From NCBI GenBank assembly GCA_013396995.1, contig VWZP01010280.1, forward strand, positions 248,001 to 312,000: 64,000 bases of DNA, read 5' to 3'. This stretch comes from Dicaeum eximium (lineage: Eukaryota > Chordata > Aves > Passeriformes > Dicaeidae). The first letter of the stretch is position 1, and each line of letters opens with the position of its first letter. Shown here in pieces: positions 24,890 through 37,687 of this stretch. Made by a program: the position numbers and the translations under genes. Below the pieces are notes generated by a model. It was not told where the DNA came from. It was given only the letters and a program-made list of their open reading frames with translations, and searched no databases.

Positions 24890-27800
24890 CTTTACAAACA
24901 GCTTAACCAGCAAGAGTGGATTTCAACTCACCTGAGGCTGAATCCACAGGAGAGAAACAGGCATTTCCAGCATGTGATTCCTTTGACCGACTCCCACTGT
25001 ACATTGGAAGGAGACAAATTCCACTGTGGAAGTGCCTGTTTTCCTTCAGGGGCTGTGAAAGACTCTAGAAAATCAATTCAAGTCTAAAGGTCTGTTTTGT
25101 AGATGTATATAGCTCAGTCAAGACTGTACCATCTCTTGTCTCTGTAATGCCACTGACATAGTTGATTTTGTACTGGTAAAAAAGGCAAAGTTTGATGACT
25201 TCTTTAGATCATTTCTAGACTATGGACAAAGTCAAGAACTGTTGTTACAGGTTTGCCTAAACTAAAGGCCTAACTGAAAAACAAATTGCCTGTTCAGTAG
25301 GATGACAGTAACAAAAATTCGTTATTGATTAATGTCTGCTTGGCTGAATAATTTGCAATGACATAGTGAATAATGTAATGGTTAATAAGCAAACAAGTAC
25401 CCTATCACCACAAAATAAACAAAATGCCATTCTAAATCAAAGAAACCAAGAGTAGAAGCAGCATAGATTTCTCTCTAAGTTCCTGACTGGCCTTCTCAAA
25501 ATATCTTTTGTGAACCATAAAAACTGTACAAAGAGTTGACGTGTGTATTGTTAGTTTTTCTGTACAAATAGAGGATTCCACATCCTGGGCTTATTTCCTA
25601 AGTGTTACTTTTAGTGGAGGAAAATTGCTAAAAACACTGTCATCTTGATTATCTGCAGCAAAAAATGGCAGAAACTATTTTGAATTATATTCTCAGAAGA
25701 CTCCTATTCAACCCTTCAATCCAGGAAAGTACAAATTCACTGGCACAAATTCCTTCCGTGCTATTGATAAGCTGCCGAATCAGCTCAAAGCATTCAGCCT
25801 ATCTCACAATGAGTGCACTTAAGAAGCTGGCAAGGCTGGAAGGCAAATGCAATTATGGAACCCAGCCTTCCTTTAAAGAGTTTTGGATTCTGAGAATCAG
25901 CTGAAATGAAATCAATTAGTGTAATTTTCCCTCACCTTTTCGAGGGCACTGCTTTATTTTTCAAGGGAAAAGTGTCATGAAAACCTCACCTGTAAAGTTC
26001 CTCATGCTGATAAATTAGGTTGGCTGGTACAACCAGTTATAAATGTGTACTGTGCTTTATCACTATGCTGTCTCCATATTTTCAACCTAGGCTCATGTAG
26101 GACCAGCAATGAAAAGTTAGCAGTGGATTTAATGAAATCTTTGTTATGTTTCCCATCTCAAACCTCCATGCTAGAACACCGGCTGGGGATGAGGAAGTTT
26201 GGGATTGGTTAAAGTCCGACTGGTTTCACCTGACCTTTTATGGGAGTCAGGTACATATTTGTATCTTGGGGGAGAAAACCCATGGATTCTCCTACTCTTC
26301 ATCCCAGGCTTTGCATCTATGCTTGGATGGCTGATTTCCCCATAGATGTCTGTTTATAGGTGTGTAGGGATTTCACCACCAATGGCAAATGCAGCAGGTG
26401 TTACTGAGGGCAAGCTTTCTCCTCTTCCTGCTTTGTTTCCTTTTCATTTTTCCTCTTCCAGCTTCCTCACACATTTGGTGAGGTTGTAGTTAGTTTTCAC
26501 ACTTAGCAGGTTGCCAGTGGCACAAACCAGGCACTCTGCTGCTTGCTGGAGATGCCTCTGTCATTGTTTGAGATAAATGAAGAATCTGGACTAATAGACC
26601 AAATTCATCTGTGCTTACACTAAGTAAACACTAAGTGTCAGTAACTTTCACAGCCCTTGTTGCTTTCTTCAAGCACAGAAACACATTTCCAGATCCATGG
26701 ATATGGGTTAGACTTCAAGTTGCTTTCCCCTCTCCATCACATCATAGTGTCACTTTGACCTGATCCAGAAACTGGAAAATGCGGTTGTTGAGAATTGTGC
26801 TGCTAGAGGTGAGTCAGTCCTATCCAGAGGTGATTATACACCTAGAAATGTAATCATTTAATGCCAGTGCCCTTCAGCCAGCTCTCATGATATTTAACCA
26901 TTGCTCCATGCAGTATGGCACTGATGGGGCAAAGAGGTATCTTAGCTTAAGTTCATTCTTAAACTGGAACAGCACTCTGTTTTGCATGTGTGTATGCATG
27001 TAAGCACACCATGTTTTATTATTGTGGGGTTCATATGTTATCCTTGTCATTTCTTCACAAATAGCGCATGATTATCAAATTGTAAACTACACAGAAAAGG
27101 CATCTACTTTGGAAAAAAAGAGGAATGAAAATCCTACGGGAAAGAAAAGTGCAGGAATGTTTGGTGTTTGGTGGTTATTTTAACTCAGCACAAAAAACAC
27201 TTTTGAAAAGCAACTTCTTGCAAATGAAATGTTGGTTCCTTTCTGCCTCCTACCCCTCAAGCACACAGCTCCCTAACATTTTGAAAGCACAGGAATTAAG
27301 TCCTGGCTGAAGATCTTCAGATGGGGGGCTGGGGGAGAGAGTAGGATTGTCCATATGGCAGGAAATACATGCCACAATCAGGAGAAACAACTGCCCCTGG
27401 GAGCAACTACGGTATTGTGATGCTTCTGTAAAACCATTTCCTTGAGGCATCTAAGAGACCATATAGAAAGCTGTCTAAAGGCAAATGTTTAATATCATAC
27501 AGCATTTCCTTCTTGCTCAACATGTTCATTAAAACTTGAACTTAATTTTTTTTTTTTTTTGAGGCCATGAATTCCTTCTATATAATTCACTGTGATTTAT
27601 TTAGCTGAACAATAATTTTAGTGGGAAATTAAGGATGGACTCTGTCCTAAGTGTACTAAGGGTAGTCTTTTAAATCATTAGACACAAAGACAATTGTGTT
27701 TCATTTTGGAGGGTTTTTTTTCCTGATCTGAGGAAATTCCAAGGACCAGAGGAAATTAGTTATCTGCCTCCAGAAGAAAGTATGTAAAATTAAGTAGGTT

Positions 27801-28040
27801 TTTAATCTTTTACACAGTTTAAGGGAGACCTTCCCCTCCTAGGAACATTAGTTTTGCTTCATCAAGGCTTTACAAATTAAAATATATACAAAATTGTTTG
27901 ATATATGTTGCCAAGGATGACTTCAGAGGTAAAGAACCTTCTTCTCATGAACTCTGTGCATTTTCCTCCCTAATCCTAAAATTTTAGTCCAATTAAAGCA
28001 ATAACCTTACACATACTGGTATAAAAACAGATGTGCAGGA
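24890..28040. other. Intergenic, nothing recognised beyond a T tract
   Basis: AT-rich sequence with a poly(T) run near 27547-27562. Short open frames only. No supported gene or element. Confidence 0.5.
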
Positions 28041-28044
28041 TTAT

Positions 28045-28650
28045 GCCAAAGGCTCATTTAACCTGTCCACCATCCTGTCCCTGTGAGTGGCTGGTAACTG
28101 GGGGAGGAATGGAACAACATTTAAAAGAAGATCCTTCTTTTTGTGATCCGTATCAGCCATAAGCAGTTAACAATTCAGTGGACTTCAATTACCAGGGGAT
28201 TAACAATTGAGGGATTTCCTCAACCAAAAGCTGTGTCTGGGCCATGCCTTTTCACAGTTGCCAACAGAGCCAGCCCTCAGGAATGTATCTAATTCCATTT
28301 TGAACACACTTACACTTTTGGCCTCCGCAACATCCTGTCGCAAAGAGTTCTACAGCTTAATGACGTGCTGTAAGAAAAAGAACATCCTTTTGTTTGAAAT
28401 CTGCTATTTCTCTCTTCCTTGGTGCATCTGATCAGTCTGTGTGTACAGAAACAATCAATAATTATTTCTTATTCCTTTGACACATCATTTTTGCTTTATA
28501 AAGCTCTCTCTTATCTCATCTTAGCCTCTTTTGTAAGCTACCTTATTTAGTTCTTCATTATATGAACAGCCATTCTATATTTATATCCCTTATTGAGATG
28601 TGGTGAAGACAGTCATGTGCTGTGTACCAGAATCTCAAGAATGTTTTGTT
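28045..28650 (-). repeat. Ancient CR1/L3-type LINE, 3' UTR and end of ORF
   Basis: This is the best preserved of the old elements. On the plus strand one reads the complement of a turtle/crocodile-type CR1 3' region. It starts with the block around 28050-28100 (..CATTTAACCTGTCCACCATCC..). Next comes 28288-28345, resembling the well known TCCATTTTGAACACACTTACACTTTTGGCCTCCRCAACATCCTG block, then a GAGTTCTACAGCTTAA and AACATCCTTTTGTTTGAA block, and last a decayed TTATCTCATCTTAGCCTCTT block near 28515. Order and spacing fit one insertion of about 600 bases. It predates the avian-specific CR1 copies elsewhere in the window, judged by divergence and subfamily type. Confidence 0.75.
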
Positions 28651-31600
28651 TACCCTTTGACTAACGTTGAGTTTGCATTACAAAGAATGATCCAAAGTTT
28701 TCAGGGATTTGTCAATGAACAAGTCTCAGATCTTTTACTTCAGTGTTAAAAGCTATTGTATCCATTTTGCATCTTTATGAATAATTCTGATTCTTTTTCT
28801 CCCATGTAAATTACTCTGCACTTACTGACTAGCAGACTACTAATTCCATACACCAACTGATTATCAATTAGTGAGTATTGCACAATGCTTCTGGAGCTGT
28901 CTGTAACAAGCTTTGAACATTCCAGACAATCAAGTGTGACCTGAAATTTTGTCATCTCTGGCACATGACAAAATTTCAGAAATACAGAAAAGGGGAGTTG
29001 TAGTCTACCCTAAATGTAGTGACTTCATTCTTTATGACTGTTACTTTTAAACTGCAATTGGGCCAGCCCCAGATTTTCAGCAGAGGCTGTACTGTTGTCC
29101 AACAGAAAAGTACCATAGCCTATTTTAGAATGCAGAACTTCTGAATATGATTTATTACTTTGCTTTTGAGCTGCTCTGGAAATGACTGTGATCCTTTCCC
29201 ACTTGTGACTTCTGGCAGAGTTGCACTTGAAGCTTCTTATCTTTCTTCTGGTATTTGCAAGCCACTACTGCATGCAATAACACAAAGAGCACTGGAGCTG
29301 CTACTTCAGGCAGGTTTTCTTAGTGTCCCCCTATCCCCAGAGAATGTCGGTATGCTGCAGTACGGCTTGGTCAAGTGTAACAAGCCAGTCCTGGGAAACT
29401 CTTCTTAACAGCTACCGCTCTTGGTAGGTTTAAAGCTGTTCCAGCTGAGCATAGGAACAGCTGCGTGAGTCTGTCTGGGAATCGCCTGAAGATGGGTTGA
29501 ATACCCCCCTGGAAACAGCAAAGAGAGCTCTATTTGTATGGGATGTTCACTCTATCAGCTGAAAGGCCATAGGAGGGGTAACCGGGTGGAACAGGCTCGT
29601 GGGCTGATTATTTACCATCTGAGAGACATTAGAAGTGTTGATAGGAAGGACTATTAACACATTCCTTCTAAAAACAAACTCCATTCTTCCTTAAACAACA
29701 GTTACTTTCTTGTTGAAGCAAAAGAACCAGCCACCTTGCCTTTACCATTCAGCTTTTAAAACAAGTAATTAAGACCATGCTGACAGGCTAATTAGGTTTT
29801 AGGTTTTACTCCTCATGCATCTTTTGTTTATATCCGTATCAGAGGAGGACTAAAATTGAGCATGTAGTGGTGGCTAATCTTTGTAACAGTTACAGGTAAA
29901 GGAAAAGTAAAAATGACAAAACAGCAAAAACAAACTAAAATGTTACCTATTTATGAAAATATCTTTAAATTATTTTTAAAAATAGTTTGTAAACTCTTCT
30001 AAGGATTAATCAGTTTATCAGCCAGAAAAATTGCATGTTATCATGATCTTTCTTTCAAAACTGATAAAATTTTTCCATATGTGAATGCAAAAAAGGTAAC
30101 ATGGGAGAGAATCAAACTGCATCTCAGTAATTTGTTACCTGAGACTCAGAGCTGTTAACAATCATTTTCATTAGCTGTGAGTCATTCATATTAAAGCATG
30201 TCCCCTTAATGAGTTTGTACAACAGGCCCTCAGTTCATTGTGCATTTTATGGAGTATTTTCTCACATTGTCTCCTTCAACCTTGTAAAGTACATGTAGTA
30301 GGCTTGGAAGATATTTTAGTTTTTTCCCTGCATTCCGGTTTTCCTATTAATTTATCTCACTTTCCACCAGAGAGGAAAGACAATGTTCATAGTGTTGCCA
30401 CGAGAAAAGCAGCTCTCTGATTAAATCTTCTCCAGATATGTGTTCTGTGGCGCTATGCGCAGCTAACAGACGTCAGATAGGCTGCTGGTGTCACCCAGTG
30501 GACAGAGAGGTTGATCACAGATAGGTGTCATGTAGAGAATTTTTTTTTCTGCAGGAATAGCTTGCTCCTAAGTGATAAAAACAGCCTTAATTTTGCCGTA
30601 GCAAAGATGACAGGATGTTTAAAAGTACCTCTGTTCTATTGCCACGGCTGAGACTAAAATGTACATAGCAAACACAGGAAGCAGTGCACATTCCATTAGT
30701 AAGAATCGAGCAAAGAATAACCAAACAACAACTAGTGGGTGCTCTCCCCTACTGGGAGAAAGTAATTAAAATAACCAAGCAAAACAGTGTTTGTGCTGGT
30801 GTTTACAGAAAGGTGTGGGGATTATCAAAATTCAGTTTAATGCAGTTCTGTGCAATGCAAAACATGATTGCATTTTTGTAGCCTAATAACAGCTTGCAAC
30901 AGAGGTAAACAGCTTGTCAACAGGGGTGAACAAGATCTGGAGAATCCTCCCTTCACAGTCTTACAACAGTAATGTATTTCAAAACATGCAATGTACGCCT
31001 TGCATGCAAAACTTCAATGGAATAAATCACCTATAAATTAATCTCTAACAAAAAAATTCTAGTGTTTCCAGATCACATATGAAAACTATATAAGTACTTA
31101 AAACTATCATCAGTGCATGCTCAATCTTACACTTTTTCCTGATTAGCGAAGAGTACTTCTCAGTGTTGGAAAATGGAAGGTTTAAAGACTAAAACATGCT
31201 GTTGAGTGATGTAAATCAAGACCTTTTGCCAGAGATGAAGCAGAAATGGAGTTAAGTGCATATATATGGCTAGATCATATAAATCATATTCCTTTCCTAA
31301 TGCTGTGGCAACTGCCGTGTGCTTCTTACCCCTTGCAGGTGCAATGAGAATGACCTGCTGCACTGAAATTCCTGAACTGCTGATAGGTAAAGAAGAGCTG
31401 AGGCTGCTGGGACAAACAGTCAGTACTGCTGAAGAGGAAAGATTAGTATTCTGCCCTCCTGATGGCTCAAATGCTCTTAGAATGCAGTCACTCCTTTGTA
31501 ACCAGATCACAGAAGTGGCATTGAAAGTTAAATAATGACTAAATAATGAAATAGTTTTAACATCCCCAAAATCTGCCAGGAGCTATGTTAGGTCTCTTTT

Positions 31601-32227
31601 CTAATAAGGAACCCTTACGATCTGTAAATGCATCTGCAGAATTGATATCGTATGTGAGGGGGCAAAGGGAATCAAGACAACCCAGAAGCAATACGGGAAG
31701 TACAATTATATCATTAAATAGGTGGTAAATTTTGCTTGACCAATTAAGCTAGTAACATTCCTTTTAAATAAGCCCTTATGAACTCAAATTTCTCTTTCAG
31801 ATCAGATAGCAATGGTTATTTACATGAAGTTTGATGACAGGGGCTTCTAAATGTCTCAATTTCTCTTTGCAAATCTCTTTAACTCTTCCTAGAATTAACA
31901 GCTCCTCTGATTTACAAAGCTGGACTTCATAGTTGCAAGTACAGGGGAGGTAGCTAGCCCCTGTGCAACTTTTTCTTATGGATTTGTCACAACCCTCTGG
32001 AATCCAGGCTTTCAAAATCTTAGGCTCCTACCATTAGTGGACAGGAGCCAATTGGACCAACAGGACCAGCACTGTGAGTTGAGGAGGCAATACACAAACC
32101 TTTTTTTCCACTTATTTTCCAAATAGGCACTTGGGTCAGGCTTCCAGGAGAAAGGAAAAATATGAAAATTTAGGTCTGAAAACATCCTTACTTTCTTCCT
32201 CTTAAAGGTAGATATTTAATTCAGATT

Positions 32228-32249
32228 TATATATATATATATATATATA
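32228..32249. repeat. (TA)11 microsatellite between 10-base direct repeats
   Basis: A pure TA run. Flanked on both sides by AATTCAGATT (32218-32227 and 32249-32258). Confidence 0.9.
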
Positions 32250-33745
32250 ATTCAGATTAAATCAGCCCTTGATTCTTGGGCTAAAAATCCAGTTAGTGCT
32301 GAAATATATGGGAATTCTCTCAAGGACTTCATGAAGGCCAGAAGGTCACTTCTTCTATGCTAACTTTTAAAATACAATTCAGAAACGATAGTTGCTGTGT
32401 GACCAGTTTGTCAAGAACTGGAAAAATAAAGCACAGTGAAAGAAGTAATTTGAGTGCCTTAATTGGTACTGAAGCTGCATGTATGGCAGACTCAAACCCT
32501 CTTAACATTTAAATTTCAGTGCAGCTCCACTCATATCTAGTGACAGGTGCAATATTTTGAATACAGAAGTCACTGATGTTTACCATTGTGCCCTCTGCGC
32601 CAAGATGATAAAAATGCCTGTTCAGTCTCTACTACCACTTCTACTGTTAACTCTATTGAGTAATCTTGAGGTCACAGACAACATTCAGGTTACATTGAAA
32701 CAAAAATCCCCATTTCTTGTTTTAAAGTGTTCATCATATTACTTATCTTTTGCTTTTTTGCCTTTCCAAACTTTAACTTACTCATATTTCCAGTCCTTCT
32801 GCTTACACAAATATACTTTGTGCTGTATATTTCCTTAGTACTTGGCCATGTGAAGGGAGGACAGTGTCTTTTATTAAATCACTACTCACTAAGTTTATAC
32901 TATAAGGAAAATGATCTGGTTTGAAATTTTCTAGCAGCATGCTTCTGCGTGGAATGTTTTTTCACTCATTTTATTAGAAAGTGCTGATTCCTGGAAACCA
33001 AAATGTTTCAACAGCAACAAAATGATACTTTTTCACACTGCTACCAAATGACAGATTTCTGCTCGATTGAAGCAAAAGCTTCTTGTGGTTACTAATCTTT
33101 GGGTCCCACAATGCCACAGAAGTCGCACACATACCACAGAGTTTCCTGGTACTCTGCCACAGAGTTCTCAGGTTTTAGGGCCCTGCTTTACAATAAGCAA
33201 TTGTTCAGGGTTATTCCCTCAGCTGTTTCACAAAAAATAATTATGTGAGGAATTCATCTAAGCTAGGAAGGGCAACTTACTCCATCTTCAAAGATACAGA
33301 TTCAAGTAATATTTAGTTTTCAGAAACAGGAATTTTTTTGGTAGGAAGTTCTAGTATTTCTAAACTTGTGTTCTCCTCTGGAAATATTTTTTTTTAATAT
33401 GAATTTCCTAATTTCTTGTAGAACACATATTTGGAATTGGTGCCAGTTAGACATTTCTGGTGAGACAACTTTATAGACAGTTTAGCAACCAGCTAAACAT
33501 AAAATTATTAAAAGAAAAGAAACGTTTAAAGTTTTTAAACATGTGTTGGAAAACTATCTACCATCTGGCAAAACCCACCTGAGCACAAGGCATACTTCTG
33601 TTTCTGTTCTTCTTGCATACAGCTGCTTTGTTTTGTCTTCATGTGTCCTTGTTTGTTTTTGAAGATGAGACAGACTATTTTGTTCTGCTCCTTACTGGAC
33701 ATTTGATTGTCAGTGAGGTGATCATACTCCAGGTGTGGCAGATGA

Positions 33746-33771
33746 TGGGAATCTGATGTGGGAATCTGATG
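33746..33771. repeat. 13-base perfect tandem duplication
   Basis: Two adjacent identical copies of TGGGAATCTGATG. A small replication-slippage duplication. Confidence 0.85.
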
Positions 33772-35580
33772 ATTACTTCAGCTGCACGTCTTCCCTTCCT
33801 TTCCCATAATTCTGTGAAGCACAGTAGGTTATGCAGCCTGGGATGTCACCCACTGTTTGTACCTGCCATGAGAAAAATAAAGTATCAGGGAGAGTGTTGC
33901 CAAGTTAGATTAACAAATAAATCAAGTGCAGATTGCAGAGTAGTAGAAAATTGTCTTTATAAATGAGAGGCCTAGGCCCAGTCATCCTCTATTATCTAAG
34001 GCGTGCAGTCATCTCAGCATTTCAGGTGTTCCTTAAGGCCTGATGCAACCAGGAGTGCTGCAGATCTCCTGGCTTCTGCCAAAACAGCCTCTGAAATCCA
34101 GCCAACAGGAGAAAGAAGGATTTGCTTTAACTAGATGAGCTAACCAGGCGGGCTTTGGTAGCAGCCAAGAGCAGACTTCAAAGGGTACTCCCTAATTATT
34201 TGAAGCTCTTATAGGCACCTCTTATCTCAGGCAGTTGATTGTAGTATACTCATTTTATATTCATGTGAATGTGCTACGTGTGTTGTTATTATTTGTCTTT
34301 TACAAGTGTGGTGAAGACTAATTTGTTTAAGAAGTCCTTTGTAAATTGGGGGGATTCTGTAGGTTGTTTGGTCCTGTAAAGCAGGCAGCAGGAATGCCAA
34401 GATCCAGAGCCTTATCTTTACATCTCTAATGAAGACATCATGATGTCAATAAACACCTACCACTCTGCTTTTGCTCACTCCTCTCTTGTTCCTTTAATTT
34501 TGCTCATTTTTAGACATTGTGGAGTTTGAAAAAAAAAACAACACTGCTGCTATTCACCCATAGGAAAGGTATCAATAAAAGCAGACTTGCCTCAAAGACA
34601 CAAGGGAACTCTGAGCCACAAAGATGCAGTGAGAAATCATGTCACCTTGTCCTGTTATGAGAAACTGCAGATACAACATGAAGGACAGTTGAGGATTGTC
34701 TAAGTTTGAAAAGCTGCTACTGTTCTTACCCACACACAATTCATCCCATGCTGTGGTGTAATGGCTTGGAGGAACAGGTGAACTATATGAGAAATGAACT
34801 GCTAGTAAACTCTTACCAGCAGTGTTTGTGTTGGAGCCACCATTGTCCAACCTTAGTTTAGATTCCTCACTGTGAATTAATGGCATACAGTCCATTCCTT
34901 CCTTTGTTTACAGAGCCAGCCATAGGCAGCTTCTCTGATTGGATGTTACTATTCAGTAAAACAGAAGCCCTGCATGAGAAAATAACAGTAAGTAAAGGAA
35001 GGTTTAATGGCAAAATGAAACAGATGAGCAACTTGCATTAGCAAGATGTTCCATGTCTGGGTGAAGTCAGGTTTCAGAGGATTGCCAAGGATATTGCAAA
35101 AATCTTTGCTTTAATGGATTAAATGAAAAGACATTCATCTGAGACTAGCAGATTATTTAAAATCAAATGTAGACCATCTTGTACTTGAAAAGGAAAGGAC
35201 TCATGAAAGAGGCTGTAAACAGATGCTCTGTTTTTCTGGCTGCCCTTACACATTTTTAAGAAGCCAAACAAAGTAGTATGACTCTAAACAAACTCTGAGA
35301 AAGCAAGTCTGATGCTCAGATTTTCTATATATTACACTTGTCAGGTGGTGGCACTTGAAAGGGCAGAGCATCAATCAAGCACAAAAAACAAAGGGCTTGT
35401 GTCTTCATAAATGCTGGTTTACAGAAGCATTGCTCCCAAACTGAGTTTTTTGGAGGCTACTATCACAAATAGTATGTGATATAATGGCTAATAATACAAA
35501 AAAAAAAAATCTTATTTGCTAAAATAGTATTTAAAGATCTAGTATGGGCATTTTTCCAAACCTTCACAACTGCAGCTTCA

Positions 35581-35594
35581 TTGTTGTTGTTGTT
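35581..35594. repeat. (TTG)n microsatellite
   Basis: Four to five TTG units. Confidence 0.85.
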
Positions 35595-37244
35595 TTTAGA
35601 ATGTCATACAAAGTACAGATAAAAACACATCATGAAAAAAGAGTCTAAATTCTTACTGTGTGGCATAAGTAATCAGTCAGAAAATAACCCGTTAGTGACC
35701 AGGGAGAAAAGTAAAGTAGTTATTCTATCTCTTCTCCCTGTCCCCCTCATTCACCTGAAAGGGTAAGAGTATGGTTCCTGCTACATGCTGTGAGGAGGAG
35801 CATCTGATCTACAAGGAGAGGAGTTTCTTACTTGGGAGCTTGGCTGTTCTCTTTCCTCTTCCCTTGTGATCTCCGCATACCTGAGGTAATTGATAGAGCA
35901 TCTGCAGACTGAATTATGCCCTTCCTTAAGGGCTGCAGAGGAAGGTCAGACATTTTCTGAAGGTGTATGCAGCCAATTCCCAAAATAGCCCACTACTGCC
36001 AAAATCAGTGACAATGTAGGCCTTGATTTGGGAACTCAGAGTGGTTTTACACTTATAAATATAAGTCATCTACTCTGAGATACAAAATAGAGAACTAATA
36101 GTGAAGGTTAATCACACAATTACAGAATCACAGAAATTATAACTATTTTTTACTTCTTTTTAACAAAATCTTAGTTTGCATGCCAACATTCTGTATTCTC
36201 TAAAAACGTTAGAGATTCTACCATGTGACAGTCTGACTAGTAATTTAAATCCTGCAAATACTCATATTTTTCAGATTTGCATCTGTGAATTACATCTAGT
36301 TCTTTCAGAAGAAATTAATACAAAGATTCTGTGGCTAAACATACTTAAGGGCTACATAGCCAAGAATCAGAAGGATTTTCTCATAATAAACTCTAATTTC
36401 CTCTAAATTTCAATTTTTTCCAGTAGTTTGTCCAAATAAAAACAGTTTTGAAGAAAAGTATTTTCTGCTAGTGGAAAATATAGATGCAAAGATCTACTTA
36501 ATGACAGGTAATGACAATATATCTGGTTTTACTGATCTCTGATTATACTACGCTTACTTAAGGCAGAGAGAATTGAAAGGATTACCTGGTATCTAAAGGT
36601 GTAGCCCAGAGCAGGATATTAATTGTGTTGCCTACTGCCCAGCTCCTCATAATGATGGCCATGTCTAATGTGGGAGAGTTCTTGGGGTGCAGAACCTTCA
36701 CAGACAGATGTGAAAGCAGACACTAACAGGACTCCAAAAACAAGGGTACTAATCTTAGAATCCACCTCTTGAAGAAAGAAAATCACTGGCTAAGCTTAAA
36801 TTTAAAGAGAGTATTTATCACTCCTGTTACAATTACTCACTGATTTCATTGTAAGGCAATTAAATATTTGCTGATTTATGAAGTTTTGCTGTGCATTATC
36901 TCTAACTATTTGAATTGCTGACAGGTGGAAAAAATAGTTATTTTATTGCTATTTATAAAAAGATTATTTGATTTTTGGAAGAGAAGAATATTGAGAGATT
37001 CTTTCTGACTATAAGTAAGAATCCCCGTTTAAAATTCAGAGGGAAGATCATTAATAAGAAACAAAGGGCAGAGAGCAAAGACAAATTCTGATTAATCACA
37101 AAGTTTAGACCATTTTTGGTGTTTCCAGCTTATCTATAATGAAATAAGTTACAAGTATTTAAAATGCCACTAACTACAGATGATATGATGTAAGCAAATA
37201 TCACTTTCCATATCCATTTTCAAAAAACTAAAGTTTAGCTTAAG

Positions 37245-37268
37245 TTTGAATATATAGATATATTCAAA
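37245..37268. repeat. 24-base near-perfect inverted repeat
   Basis: Left arm TTTGAATATAT and right arm ATATATTCAAA with a two-base centre. The words TATAGTTTGAAT recur just beyond it. It sits in an AT-rich, gene-free stretch, so no role can be assigned. Confidence 0.85.
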
Positions 37269-37637
37269 TATAGTTTGAATTTTTGTTTCCAAACAAATAA
37301 AAGATAGGTTAGATTTTCAGTATGTTCATTTATTAGTTTATCTTCCCTCATTTAGACTGTTTCCTTGCCCAAGTAAGCAGAAAGCTGTGCAAATGAGAAG
37401 TTGGGAGTTTTTTTGCTAAATATAGTGGTGTTAGTTGTCGTAGCTTCATGGATTGTGTTCTAATATCTAAGCCTGTGACCTACACATTGTGGATATCTTA
37501 CAAGGTGTCATTTAATAACTGAAAATTTGAATTTCCCAGCAGTTCATGAGTAAATCAAAATTCCTCTTCAAATTAATAAGATGTATACATGCTTCCTATA
37601 TGCAATGCATGCTTTTACCTTTTCTAGGCTAAAGGAA

Positions 37638-37687
37638 CATAACAGGAACATGGAAATACATACATAACAGGAAGATGGAAATAACAT
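37638..37687. repeat. 25-base imperfect tandem duplication
   Basis: Two copies starting with CATAACAGGAA at 37638 and 37663, differing at a few bases. A short local duplication. Confidence 0.75.

Noticed and set aside
31160..31535. Overlapping open frames on both strands (116 and 89 codons)
   Set aside because: Mutually antisense, no recognisable product, length within chance expectation for 64 kb.
36124..36150. AGAATCACAGAA-like word that resembles a CR1 tail
   Set aside because: Nothing after it matches the CR1 3' region; a short word like this arises by chance.
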